Source: Methanobacterium_B sp963703015
GTDB taxonomy: Archaea; Methanobacteriota; Methanobacteria; Methanobacteriales; Methanobacteriaceae
NCBI GenBank assembly: GCA_963703015.1
Contig: OY969779.1
Span: 372,001-436,000, forward strand
Direction of reading: 5' to 3'
Length of the DNA: 64,000 nucleotides
Shown here: piece after piece, positions 40,535 to 50,050 of the stretch
Layout: each line of letters begins with the position of its first letter
How positions within the stretch are numbered: the stretch's first letter is position 1
Made by a program: the position numbers and the translations under genes
Notes under the pieces: generated by a model
Databases searched by the model: none
What the model was told of the DNA's origin: nothing
What the model saw: the letters and a program-made list of their open reading frames with translations, nothing else

Positions 40535-43500
40535 TCAACCTTTAAATGGTATTCTTTCCTTGTACTCTTGTTCTTTAAATTTTATCTGGAATTTAGTTCC
40601 TTGATCTGTGTTAAGTTCAATTGTTCCGTCGATTTGATCCACTAAATTGTTGACAAGCTGCAATCCCAGGGAATCTGTATTTCTGAAATCTAAAGATTCT
40701 GGGAATCCAATACCATCATCAAATACTGTTAATTCGTAGTCTTCTCCTGATTTATTAAGGTATAGGCATATCTTTCCTGTGGCATCATTTGGAAATGCGT
40801 ACTTCAGACTGTTGGATATGAGTTCGTTAATGATGAGTCCACAGGGAATTGCTGTTTCTATGTTTAAATTCACCTCATCAACCTGGACAACAGTTTTTAT
40901 CCTGTCTTTTTTAACGTTGCATGAGTAGAAGATGTCTGATACCAGTTTTACAATGTACTCATCGAACCTTATCTGTGTGAAATCATTGGATCGATACAGT
41001 TTCTCATGGATCATGGCCATGGTTTTAACCCTTCCTTGACTCTCCCTCAGAACATTTTGAGTTTCGTCTCCATCAACGTACTGAGTTTGAAGATTCAGTA
41101 GGCTTGATATTATCTGCATGTTGTTCTTTACCCTGTGATGTATTTCCTTGAGTAGAATATTCTTCTCTTTCAGGGAGGCTTGAAGATCTTTTTCTGCATT
41201 TTTTAGTTCGGTTATGTCTAAAATTGATGCTAATTCCTTTTCAGTTCCAGGAATACGTGCTATTGTAACAAAAATATCTTTAACATCTCCGGATTTATTG
41301 ATTAATTTTGTTTCGTATTTCATGGGCGCTGATTCAGATTTCATTCTCAATTCAAAGTAATTCTCAAGTCTTTTCAAATCAGTTTTCTCCACAAAATCTG
41401 TCCATTTTTTCTTGTTTTCAATTTCATCGGTTGTGTAGCCTGATAAATTTGCGGCTTCTGTATTGAGTTGAGATATGGTTTTATCCATCTCAATTATGAC
41501 AGTAGCAGTTCCTGTGTTCTCAAACATAGTCCTGTAATAAATTTCTGATTCCTTAATTTTTTCTTCATCCAATATACGACGTGTAACATCTGTAATGAAT
41601 CCTTCCAGCCACATTAGCTCATTGTTATCGGAAAAAATGCCCCTTCCTTGTTCCCATACATATTTTGTACCATGATCCTTGGTGCATATTCTGTAGATCA
41701 TCTTGAATTGTTGGTTCCGATCCAGGGCTTTTTGGATCGTGTTCCATACCCTCTCTGTATCATCTGTGTGAACGATGTCGTTGTATGATAATTTACTGTT
41801 CCCAATGAGATCTTCAGCATGATACCCTGTTAAACCATAACATCCCCCACTCACAAATTCCATGGTCCACTGGGGGTCATTTTTACATCTGTATGCAACT
41901 CCTGGAAGGTTGCTTATTAAAGTCTCAAGTACCCGTTGATTTTCATTTAAGGCTTCTTCTTTCTTTTTAAGTTCAGTTATGTCTGTTGCAATTATGAGGT
42001 AGTAAACTGGAACATTATTTCTTTTGATTATTGTTAGTACTGTTTTGACCCAGTGAATTTCTCCTTCTAAATCAATAACCCGGGATTCGTAGGGAGGTAA
42101 TTTTCCATCTTCAAGCAGCTTAGAAAACATAGCCATGTGCATTTCTTCGTCAGCCACTGGATGTACATTAAGATCCTTGAAACTTTTTCCCACAAGATTT
42201 TCCTTTGAAATACCTGAAAACTGTTCTGTTGAGGAGTTAACATCCAATATTTTTCCATCAAGCCCTAAAACCAGAGTGTAATCTGGATCTAATTGGAAAA
42301 GTGTTTTGTATCTTTCTTCACTCTTTTGAAGTGTTTCTTCCATTTCCTTACGTTCCTGAATTGGATGGGCAGTCACCACAATACCATTAATTCCAACAAC
42401 GTCCATCATGTTCTGACTTACAGATTCCACATGAAGATATTCTCCATTCGATTTTCTTATCCTGTATTCGCAAAACAATCCTTTATTATGGGTTTTGCCC
42501 ACTTCATCAAGATGTTCTTTGAATATTTCAACATCCTCGTGATGGATAAAATCACTGGGATCTTTACCAGTTAAAAATTCATTGGAGTAACCTAAAATAC
42601 GTTCAGATGTTGGGTAGCTGAAGGTTATGCGTCTTTCATTGTCTACTATTATGAAGAGATCAGCAGAGTTGTTGATGATTGAATGAAACCTATCCTCAAC
42701 CTGTTTACGGTCTGTTATGTCCATAAACATACCACTTATAACATCACCATCCAAACTTGCACTGCTTAAAACATGAACTGTTTGACCGTCCTTTCGAATA
42801 TTTTCCCTTTCACACCTGGAAATTCTTCCCCTTTTATTTAATACATTTAAAAATTCCCGCCGATCATCCTTATTTTTATAGACATCAATGATATTATGGC
42901 TTTTCAGTTCTTCAACACTGCTGTAGTTAAATAGATTGGCCACGGCCTGGTTTGCAAACAGAATTTCACCCTTCACATTGGTTTTGTAAATTCCAATGAG
43001 GGAGTTGTCAACCAGATCCCTGTACTGTTTATCACTCTCCTTCAATGCTATTTCAGCCAATCTTCTGTTATTTTCTGTTTCAATAACCTTGATTGCGAAG
43101 GATAAATCCAATCCTATCTTACTTATCAGATCAATCTCTTCTTGGAGGTAATAATTTGGCTTAGCAGAGTAGATATTGATGATTCCAATGACCTTTCCCT
43201 CAGATTTAAGTGGAAGGGAAATTAGTGAATGATAACCGCGATTAAAAGCTTCTTCTCGCCATTCACTGTTCTCAAATGAATCTATATTTCCCATAACCCC
43301 TAAATTTCGATTGTTAAACTTTTTCAACCAAAATTTATGTAGGATGGGGTCTTTATAAACATTGAGGGGAATTTTTTTCAGATACCCTGATTCATTTCCA
43401 GCATAGGCCACTGGTTTGATGTTACCTGTTTCAAAATCAAGGATTCCCACCCATGCCATTTCAAATTTTCCATACTCAATAAAAGCATCACACACTGTTT

Positions 43501-44326
43501 GAAACAGTTTATCTTTATCTTTAATTCGTAGGATTGATTGATTGATTTGAGTGATGGTGGAATGTAGATGGCTAATTTCTTTTAATTTTTCTTCATACTT
43601 TCTAATTTCAGTCATGTCCTGAAAAAAGCAGTGCGTCTGTTTAACTGAATCTGAATCATCATATCCTACTTTGGCATCGTAGGAAACAATGATATGAGAT
43701 CCTCCATTTCTTTTCAGTTTAACTTCTGCTTTGTGAATTTCACCAACTGTCTGGAACTCTGTGAAGTTTTTTTCAAAATTTGTGCTGGATGTCATGAAGT
43801 CTGTGATCCTTTTTCCAGTCACTTCTTCCTTGGAATATCCTAAAACATTTAAAAATGCAGTGTTCACATCTACAATGTTTCCTTCAGAGTCCAGGGAGTG
43901 GTAGGGTATTGAACTATTTTTAAAAAGTAAAGGCGGATTCTCAGAAACATCTTTGAGTTTCTTTTCAGTTTCGTATTTGTAAACTAAAAATTCAACGGCA
44001 TATTTAAGTTCTGTTTGTGTGAAGGGTTTTTCTAGTAGATCATGAAATTGGTTGAGATTTAGTTTTACTATTCCAAATTCTTCAGATGATTCTGTTATGA
44101 ATAGTACTGGAATATTCAGTTCATCAAGTAGTGATCCTAGTTTGTTGTGATTTTCAGTTGGGGCTAACTCCACCACAACTAGGTCGTGGTTTATGTCAGG
44201 AGTACATAATTCTTCAAGATTCGATGTCAGGGTTGGTACCTCAAAGCCCAAAGAGTTCAAAATATTGACTGTATCAGTGTTTTCTGATACCTTATCTACA
44301 ACCATAACTATTTTTATGTGTGACAT
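40535..44326 (-). CDS. multi-PAS/GAF sensor histidine kinase with degenerate receiver
   Basis: Soluble protein of 1263 residues. Order: receiver-like domain (1-120) whose phospho-acceptor Asp appears replaced by Glu (LVVVELAPT); PAS (about 135-250); GAF (about 262-415, AFIEYGKFEMAWVG); five more PAS domains (about 425-1045), several ending in DITE- or DITD-type sequence; HisKA_2 dimerisation domain with the phospho-His in EIHHRVKNNMQIISSLL; HATPase (DDGIGFPESLDF, SLGLQLVNNL). No membrane segments, so it senses cytoplasmic signals. ATG 44326 with GGGGG upstream. Output partner unknown; the receiver-only protein at 29600 is a candidate. Confidence 0.92.
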   Translation of the reverse strand: MSHIKIVMVVDKVSENTDTVNILNSLGFEVPTLTSNLEELCTPDINHDLVVVELAPTENHNKLGSLLDELNIPVLFITESSEEFGIVKLNLNQFHDLLEKPFTQTELKYAVEFLVYKYETEKKLKDVSENPPLLFKNSSIPYHSLDSEGNIVDVNTAFLNVLGYSKEEVTGKRITDFMTSSTNFEKNFTEFQTVGEIHKAEVKLKRNGGSHIIVSYDAKVGYDDSDSVKQTHCFFQDMTEIRKYEEKLKEISHLHSTITQINQSILRIKDKDKLFQTVCDAFIEYGKFEMAWVGILDFETGNIKPVAYAGNESGYLKKIPLNVYKDPILHKFWLKKFNNRNLGVMGNIDSFENSEWREEAFNRGYHSLISLPLKSEGKVIGIINIYSAKPNYYLQEEIDLISKIGLDLSFAIKVIETENNRRLAEIALKESDKQYRDLVDNSLIGIYKTNVKGEILFANQAVANLFNYSSVEELKSHNIIDVYKNKDDRREFLNVLNKRGRISRCERENIRKDGQTVHVLSSASLDGDVISGMFMDITDRKQVEDRFHSIINNSADLFIIVDNERRITFSYPTSERILGYSNEFLTGKDPSDFIHHEDVEIFKEHLDEVGKTHNKGLFCEYRIRKSNGEYLHVESVSQNMMDVVGINGIVVTAHPIQERKEMEETLQKSEERYKTLFQLDPDYTLVLGLDGKILDVNSSTEQFSGISKENLVGKSFKDLNVHPVADEEMHMAMFSKLLEDGKLPPYESRVIDLEGEIHWVKTVLTIIKRNNVPVYYLIIATDITELKKKEEALNENQRVLETLISNLPGVAYRCKNDPQWTMEFVSGGCYGLTGYHAEDLIGNSKLSYNDIVHTDDTERVWNTIQKALDRNQQFKMIYRICTKDHGTKYVWEQGRGIFSDNNELMWLEGFITDVTRRILDEEKIKESEIYYRTMFENTGTATVIIEMDKTISQLNTEAANLSGYTTDEIENKKKWTDFVEKTDLKRLENYFELRMKSESAPMKYETKLINKSGDVKDIFVTIARIPGTEKELASILDITELKNAEKDLQASLKEKNILLKEIHHRVKNNMQIISSLLNLQTQYVDGDETQNVLRESQGRVKTMAMIHEKLYRSNDFTQIRFDEYIVKLVSDIFYSCNVKKDRIKTVVQVDEVNLNIETAIPCGLIINELISNSLKYAFPNDATGKICLYLNKSGEDYELTVFDDGIGFPESLDFRNTDSLGLQLVNNLVDQIDGTIELNTDQGTKFQIKFKEQEYKERIPFKG

Positions 44327-44441
44327 CTACTCATCAACCCCCGATATTATATGGAATCGATTATAATTAATATTTATTTAATTAAACTTACTTAGAAAAA
44401 TTTATAATATCCCATATAATTTTTGGGAGGATGGTTATTTA

Positions 44442-45218
44442 ATGGATGAAACTGAAGAAAAATTGAACAAAAAAGAAGCAGATTATGGAAATTGGGTTCC
44501 AAGTAAATACGTTTATATCCCAGGACTTCTTGGAATGTTGTTTGTTGTTGTTTCCTACTTCTACTACCCTGTGATTGTGTTGGCTCTCATCTTCCTCATG
44601 ATAACCATGTACACTTCCTATGCACGGGCCCAGTTTGCACCTGAAGGTGGTGATCTGCAGGTTAAAATACAGAACCTAGTACTTGATGAATTGAAATGGG
44701 ATGGTAATGGAAAATTGTTGGATATTGGATGTGGTAATGCTCCTTTAACCATTAAAGCACTTAAAAAATATCCTACTTCCATTGCAACTGGAATTGATTA
44801 TTGGGGAGGAATGTGGGAGTTTTCAAAGGAAGTCTGTGAAAAAAATGCAGAAATTGAAGGGGTTGAAAACAGAACAACATTTCTAAAGGCATCAGCATCT
44901 GATCTTCCATTTGAAGATGAATCCTTCGATGCAGCCATGAGTAACATGGTCTTTCATGAGGTTAAAGACAGTAAAGACAAGAAAATGGTGATAAAAGAAG
45001 CTCTTAGAGTTGTAAAAAAGGGTGGAGTATTCTCATTCCAAGACCTCTTCGAAGAAAAGAAGATATATGGAAATATCGATGATCTGCTCGACACCATAAT
45101 GGATTGGGGAGTGGAAGAGGTGAACTTCATCCACACAAGTGACTATGAATTTATTCCCAGATCATTAAAACTTCCATTCATGGTTGGAAAGATAGGAATC
45201 ATACACGGAAAGAAATAA
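44442..45218 (+). CDS. membrane-anchored SAM-dependent methyltransferase
   Basis: Protein of 258 residues: two N-terminal membrane helices (YIPGLLGMLFVVVSYFYYPV, IVLALIFLMITMYTSY), then a methyltransferase fold with LLDIGCGNAPLTIKAL (motif I), TGIDYWGGMW, LPFEDESFDAAMSNMVFHEV and KKGGVFSFQDLFEE. The anchoring suggests a lipid or membrane-associated substrate. It is divergent from the big sensor kinase; SD GGGAGG upstream. Confidence 0.85.
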   Translation: MDETEEKLNKKEADYGNWVPSKYVYIPGLLGMLFVVVSYFYYPVIVLALIFLMITMYTSYARAQFAPEGGDLQVKIQNLVLDELKWDGNGKLLDIGCGNAPLTIKALKKYPTSIATGIDYWGGMWEFSKEVCEKNAEIEGVENRTTFLKASASDLPFEDESFDAAMSNMVFHEVKDSKDKKMVIKEALRVVKKGGVFSFQDLFEEKKIYGNIDDLLDTIMDWGVEEVNFIHTSDYEFIPRSLKLPFMVGKIGIIHGKK

Positions 45219-45287
45219 CAAAAAAAGATTGTTTTACAGTGCTAAAAATTCTACTGTATAACAATTACATCCATAATTATTCTTTTT

Positions 45288-45692
45288 CTAGTTCTTACCA
45301 GTGTTAATCCTAAGAGAATTTAAGAAAGACTGAATATCCTGATTGTTGGTAATAGATTGAATGTTCAAGTTGTTTATGAAAGACTGGACATCGGTATTGT
45401 TCATTAGATTATTCACATATGCTGGAACATCAATGTTTTGAAGGGTTGAATTGACTGTGGATTCAATATTGGATGTGTTCAGGTAGTTCCCAAACCGAGC
45501 CTGTAAATTTTCAGTATCAATAAATCCATAAACATCCTGTTGGATTGTGTTAAACCAAGTGTTTACTGTGCCATAAATATCTGTGTTGTTCCCAATTCCC
45601 TGGATATTCATTCCATTTCCAGAATCAACTGCAAACGCCGGGCTTACAAACATCAGCAGAGTGCAGACAGATACTAATATCAATTTATTCAT
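45288..45692 (-). CDS. secreted Asn-rich protein
   Basis: Protein of 134 residues with a signal peptide (MNKLILVSVCTLLMFVSPAF-A) and a mature region with loose repeats around VQSFINNLNIQ and IQSFLNSLRIN. ATG 45692 has GAGGTG upstream; the frame from 45707 is too long at its start. No known domain. Its Asn/Ile-rich helical repeats could be wall- or self-associating. Confidence 0.65.
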   Translation of the reverse strand: MNKLILVSVCTLLMFVSPAFAVDSGNGMNIQGIGNNTDIYGTVNTWFNTIQQDVYGFIDTENLQARFGNYLNTSNIESTVNSTLQNIDVPAYVNNLMNNTDVQSFINNLNIQSITNNQDIQSFLNSLRINTGKN

Positions 45693-45832
45693 AAATACAC
45701 ACCTCATTAATTTAAACTTAATGTACTCTTACTATCTATTTAGGTTCAGTGTCCCATTTATTTTCTAGATACTATAAATATGGAGCACATTAATTAGACC
45801 CAAATTTGTGGAGGGTGGTTTAAAGTAAGGTG

Positions 45833-45856
45833 TAGTTATCCATAACTATTTTTTTT
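45833..45856 (+). terminator. plus-strand terminator with no clear gene
   Basis: TAGTTAT-CC-ATAACTA followed by eight T residues. It faces the plus direction, but the genes on both sides are on the minus strand. A TATA-like sequence and a GGAGGGTGG motif lie just upstream. Confidence 0.5.
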
Positions 45857-46211
45857 AGTGCTGGATGAGTTCAATTTCCACACCATTTGGATCATTTAAG
45901 AATGCTAATTTGGTACCATCTCCAACTTCCATGGGTCCCCTTGTAAATTCAGCACCCTTATCAATTAACTCAGCTGCTGTTTTGTCCATATCTTCAACTT
46001 CCATTCCAATTAAGAAAATGCCAGGTGTTTGTGGTTCATTCGTATTCTCTATGAGTTCCACCATTGCATCGCCCTCGTTTGCAAGGAAGGTGATGTTAAA
46101 ACCAGGGTAGGGATTCAATGTATGATCAACGTTAAATCCCATTACCTCGGTGTAAAACTTCACTGATTCTTCCATATCTGACACAGCTATGGTTGCATAT
46201 TTAACCTTCAT
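45855..46211 (-). CDS. VOC family protein
   Basis: Protein of 118 residues of the glyoxalase/dioxygenase fold: VKYATIAVSDMEESVKFYTE at the N-terminus, GFNVDHTLNPYPGFNITFL and the closing LNDPNGVEIELIQH, where the Glu is a metal-ligand position. The reaction is unknown. It starts at ATG 46211. Confidence 0.85.
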   Translation of the reverse strand: MKVKYATIAVSDMEESVKFYTEVMGFNVDHTLNPYPGFNITFLANEGDAMVELIENTNEPQTPGIFLIGMEVEDMDKTAAELIDKGAEFTRGPMEVGDGTKLAFLNDPNGVEIELIQH

Positions 46212-46281
46212 AAATTAACAACTCCTACATTTTTTAAATCGTTAAGAGTAGAATATTATGTTTCTAAAATACTCCACAGAT

Positions 46282-46983
46282 CTATTTAAAATCATCGGGT
46301 AGTACCACAGATGCATCACCTGCTGAACAGTGGGGAACTGCTTTAATTAGATTGTCCATTCTCTCAAAAGGAATTGAAAGGAAGAGAACATCTGGATCAA
46401 ATCCCTGATGGTGTCTTGCTGTCCAATCACCCATTGAAAGGTTGGTATTTCCAGTCATGAGACTGTAAGAAATTGATGTTTGGCACAATGCCCCTACGAT
46501 ACGCTGATCAGGAGACAGTCCATCCCAGTAGGTATCCAGTGTTACTAGTCTGCATGCCTGTTCAGGATTAACTAAGAACAGCACCACATCAGGACGTTTT
46601 TCTGCCAGACTTAAGGGGCAAATAATTATCCTGTCTGAAAGCCCTGTTGGAGGTTCTACACTCAACTTCTGCATTCTCTCAAATGACACAATTGAACTGG
46701 TAAGTTTTTCGCCACGGGTTAAGAAGTTTTGAAGTCTCCTTTTTTCATCCCTAGTGAGTGTGTCTGAAAAGCCACAGTACCTACTTCCACCAGGACAGGT
46801 TGATGTTTCTTTATCTACTATGTAAGAACCACCCTCTGCTGCAAGTTTAATTGCCCTACAAATGGGAGTTTTTTCATATTTTCCCGTTGAAACTTGGTCG
46901 TTAGTAAAAATAACAGCTACTGGTTCATATTTAAGTTCCAACATATCTTTAAATATTTCCGATTGTTTCTTAAGTTCCACCAT
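46282..46983 (-). CDS. DUF169 family protein
   Basis: Protein of 233 residues with the DUF169 features: LELKYEPVAVIFT, CRAIKLAAEGGSYIVDKETSTCPGGSRYCGF (Cys-rich core, split here for clarity as CPGGSRYCG) and a Cys residue in GALCQTSISY. The family is common in methanogens and anaerobes and is of unknown function; the cysteines suggest a metal or Fe-S site. It is divergent from UspA. Confidence 0.82.
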   Translation of the reverse strand: MVELKKQSEIFKDMLELKYEPVAVIFTNDQVSTGKYEKTPICRAIKLAAEGGSYIVDKETSTCPGGSRYCGFSDTLTRDEKRRLQNFLTRGEKLTSSIVSFERMQKLSVEPPTGLSDRIIICPLSLAEKRPDVVLFLVNPEQACRLVTLDTYWDGLSPDQRIVGALCQTSISYSLMTGNTNLSMGDWTARHHQGFDPDVLFLSIPFERMDNLIKAVPHCSAGDASVVLPDDFK

Positions 46984-47290
46984 AACATCTTCTGTTTATT
47001 TTTAAATAAAAAAATTATAGTATCCAATGGGTTCGATTCATAATGAAATGCTTATATTATCATATATGTATTGGTTTGAAAAATAATAAATTTTTGTTCG
47101 TTATAAATCTGTTTATTGAATTTAAAGATTTTAACGGCGTTAATGGTTGGATTGTTCAAAGAGTTGGATCATATTAACTTATGGGATCATATTTAACAGA
47201 CCTTTTATAAATCACAGCGTACATATAGTATTTATTGAATTTTAATTTGAATATTTTTTTATCTATAAATTTTTTTTAGGATCTAATACC
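46984..47290. other. intergenic region between DUF169 and UspA with direct repeats
   Basis: Divergent promoter region. Apart from the direct repeats and TATA element listed separately, it is AT-rich and without a gene. Confidence 0.5.
47166..47213 (+). promoter_or_regulatory. direct repeat and promoter of uspA
   Basis: GGATCATATTAAC (47166-47178) and GGATCATATTTAAC (47184-47197) are near-identical direct repeats 18 bases apart, directly before the TATA-like TTTTATAAATC (47203-47213). Placement upstream of the TATA box suggests an activator site. Confidence 0.5.
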
Positions 47291-47743
47291 ATGTATAGTA
47301 AAATATTAATAACAACAGACGGTTCTGAAAATTCAGAAAAGGCAGCTAACCATGCTTTGTGGATAGCAAATGAAAGTGATGCAGAAATTCTTGTTTTGAA
47401 TGTTTTTGAATTGTACAGTCCAACCCTCGTGGTTCCATTTTCAACAATTCCAGGTTCAAATCAGGATATGTACGAACCTCTTAAGAAGGAAGCGGAAAAT
47501 ATTGCTGGAAAATTCATTGAAAACCTTAAATCTGCAGAAAACTTCCATACTGAAACTAATATCACCATGGTTGTTCGGGATGGAAAACCTTATCAGGAAA
47601 TTCTGAAGACTGTGGAAGAAATGGGTGTTGATCTGATTGTTATGGGTGCCTCTGGAAGACATGGATTTGACAGAATTGCTCTAGGAAGTGTTACAGAACG
47701 GGTGGTTAGATCATCCCAAGTTCCTGTCATGATTATTCCTTAA
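47291..47743 (+). CDS. universal stress protein UspA
   Basis: Protein of 150 residues with the Usp fold: ILITTDGSENSEKAANHALW and, near the C-terminus, the ATP-binding GASGRHGFDRIALGSVTERV (Gly-X2-Gly-X9-Gly-Ser complete) followed by the final strand VPVMIIP. It is thus of the ATP-binding class. Direct repeats and a TATA element lie upstream; the MFS gene follows after 137 bases with its own SD. Confidence 0.92.
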   Translation: MYSKILITTDGSENSEKAANHALWIANESDAEILVLNVFELYSPTLVVPFSTIPGSNQDMYEPLKKEAENIAGKFIENLKSAENFHTETNITMVVRDGKPYQEILKTVEEMGVDLIVMGASGRHGFDRIALGSVTERVVRSSQVPVMIIP

Positions 47744-47880
47744 AAATATATTTAAATTGATTAAAGTTCTTTTATATTATTTAAAATGTTTAGGTGATTT
47801 CAAAGTGAATGAATACTTTTATATAAAACAAATACCAGGATTAAAAGAAAAATATGTTAAATTTTATTTGGGGGTATTAG

Positions 47881-49572
47881 ATGGAATATAAATGGATAGC
47901 CCTATCAAACGTGCTGATTGCTTCCCTAATGGGAATGGTAAATATGAGCATTGTTTTAATATCCCTGCCCGCAATTTTTAATGGGATACACATCGATCCT
48001 CTCAACTCTTTCCAGTACCTCTTGTGGATACTCATGGGTTACGGCCTTGTTACTGCAACGTTACTCTTGAGTTTTGGCCGGCTTTCGGATATTTATGGGC
48101 GGGTTAAATTATTTAAGCTCGGATTTTTAGTGTTCACAATTGCTTCGGTACTACTGTACTTCACACCTTCCACTGGAAATGCAGGTGCACTTGAAATAAT
48201 CATATTTAGGATTCTTCAAGCAATAGGTAGTGCCCTCTTCATGGCAAATACTTCGGCAATCTTGACAGATGCTTTCCCTGTAACTGAAAGGGGTAAGGCA
48301 CTTGGTCTCAACATGGTTGCACTCATGTCAGGACAATTCATAGGTTTGATACTTGGTGGTATTCTGGCAATGTACGACTGGAGATTTGTGTTCCTAGTCA
48401 GTGTACCATTTGGTATTGTTGGAACCATATGGTCGAGTTTGAAGCTTAAGGAAACTTCCATTAAATCTCCTAAAACTAAACTTGATATCTGGGGAAATGC
48501 GATATTTGTTTTAGGTATCACACTTCTCTTGGTTGGTGTAACCTATGGTCTTATGCCCTACAAAAACGATCCAATGGGATGGTCCAATCCATGGGTCATA
48601 CTCTCCTGTGTAGCTGGACTCATATTCCTGATAATCTTCCCATTTGTGGAGAGGCGTGTGGAGTATCCAATGTTCAACCTCAAGCTCTTCAGGATTAAAA
48701 TGTTTACCTTTGCAAATTCAGCTGCACTGCTAAATGCCCTGGGAAGGGGAGGTATGATGTTCATGCTCATACTCTTACTGCAGGGAATATGGCTTCCTTT
48801 AAATGGGTACAGCTACGAATCAACACCATTTTGGGCTGGTATTTACATGCTGCCCTTAACAATTGGTGTGATTATCATGGGGCCAATTTCAGGTTGGATG
48901 TCGGACAAGTACGGGCCACGGTGGATAGCAACATTTGGAATGGTTATCAACACAGTTGCATTTCTTATGTTAGCTGCACTTCCATACAACTTCGATTACA
49001 TCTACTTCGCATTTGCACTCCTGCTCATGGGTATTGGAAGTGGAATGTTCGGATCTCCAAACAGTGCATCGATAATGAACTCAGTACCTGCAAATGAAAG
49101 GGGTGTAGCATCTGGAATGATGACCACTGTCATGAACACTGCATTCACAGCCAGTATGGCAATGTTCTTTACCATACTCATAGTTGGAATTACCCAGCGG
49201 TATCCTGATGCTGTGATAGCATCACTCACCGCCATAGGAGCTGTGAAATTAGCACCACTTCTAAACAGTATCCCACCTACAGGGGCTCTTTTCTCAGCCT
49301 TTTTGGGTTACAACCCAGTTGGAAACATAATATCCAGCCTACCTCATTCAGTGGCTGCGATGATACCTCCAGCAACCCAGTCAACGTTGGAAGGAACAAC
49401 ATGGTTCCCACAAACATTTGCAACTGCATTCATGCCATCGCTTAGAATTTCATTCTACATTGGCGCAGCACTGTCCCTTGGAGCAGCAGTTCTCTCGGCA
49501 CTTCGTGGAGAAAACTACATACACGACGATGAAACAGAGATCATAAAAACAGAAAAGGGAAACAGCAAATAA
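47881..49572 (+). CDS. DHA2-type MFS drug exporter
   Basis: Major facilitator protein of 563 residues with about 14 membrane helices, as in EmrB/QacA. The loop 2-3 motif reads GRLSDIYGRVKLFKLG, and the antiporter motif region is LMSGQFIGLILGGILAMYDW. The C-terminus has a long external loop between helices 13 and 14 (LLNSIPPTGALFSAFLGYNP). Substrates cannot be told. ATG behind GGGGG. No regulator gene is adjacent. Confidence 0.9.
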   Translation: MEYKWIALSNVLIASLMGMVNMSIVLISLPAIFNGIHIDPLNSFQYLLWILMGYGLVTATLLLSFGRLSDIYGRVKLFKLGFLVFTIASVLLYFTPSTGNAGALEIIIFRILQAIGSALFMANTSAILTDAFPVTERGKALGLNMVALMSGQFIGLILGGILAMYDWRFVFLVSVPFGIVGTIWSSLKLKETSIKSPKTKLDIWGNAIFVLGITLLLVGVTYGLMPYKNDPMGWSNPWVILSCVAGLIFLIIFPFVERRVEYPMFNLKLFRIKMFTFANSAALLNALGRGGMMFMLILLLQGIWLPLNGYSYESTPFWAGIYMLPLTIGVIIMGPISGWMSDKYGPRWIATFGMVINTVAFLMLAALPYNFDYIYFAFALLLMGIGSGMFGSPNSASIMNSVPANERGVASGMMTTVMNTAFTASMAMFFTILIVGITQRYPDAVIASLTAIGAVKLAPLLNSIPPTGALFSAFLGYNPVGNIISSLPHSVAAMIPPATQSTLEGTTWFPQTFATAFMPSLRISFYIGAALSLGAAVLSALRGENYIHDDETEIIKTEKGNSK

Positions 49573-49727
49573 TAAACCGGAATTAGTGGAACTATTTTTC
49601 CCTAACTTTTCCATTTTTTTTTAAATAAACTTAAAAATTAGGGTTTCAGAAATAATTAAGCCATAATAAATGAAAATTCAAATATTTAAACAGCATTTTA
49701 GTTGTAAATTAAAAAAAAGATGTTGAA

Positions 49728-49997
49728 CTATTCTTTAGGTTTTCTAAATCTCCCAATGAAACCCTTCTTCTCTTGATCTGCATTTTCTTTCAAGAGTTTA
49801 GACTGGTCATTAACCTTCTCATCCATCTCACTGATTCTTTGCATCATCATCTCAAAAGTTTTTTGATAGTCGTCTGCATGGATAACCACCACCAAATCAT
49901 CAGGTTTAAGGGCATGGTCTTCATCCAACAGTTTCACAGTTTTTAAATCAACCATTCTGCCTGTTGCTGATCGTATTGTCTGTTTCTTGGTACTCAT
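49728..49997 (-). CDS. hypothetical protein with C-terminal coiled coil
   Basis: Protein of 89 residues: N-terminal basic segment, a small compact-looking region (MVDLKTVKLLDEDHALKPDD, LVVVIHADDYQKTFEMMMQR) and a charged helical tail (SEMDEKVNDQSKLLKENADQ). Family not recognised. It is the third of three minus-strand genes (with the PH proteins) but is separated by 53 bases from the previous stop. Confidence 0.6.
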   Translation of the reverse strand: MSTKKQTIRSATGRMVDLKTVKLLDEDHALKPDDLVVVIHADDYQKTFEMMMQRISEMDEKVNDQSKLLKENADQEKKGFIGRFRKPKE

Positions 49998-50050
49998 TTA
50001 ACATCGTCCTTAAAAATTTTAAAACACATCTCATAGTTGTGTTCAACTTG

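Noticed and set aside
45773..45860. Possible 55-base plus-strand RNA with TATA box, GGAGGGTGG motif and terminator (SD decoy)
   Set aside because: The same TATA sequence reads nearly as well on the minus strand and is well placed for the secreted-protein gene at 45692. Only the terminator is kept as a feature.
47025..47045. GGGTTCGATTC, resembling a tRNA T-arm
   Set aside because: No matching T-stem, acceptor stem or anticodon arm can be formed around it.
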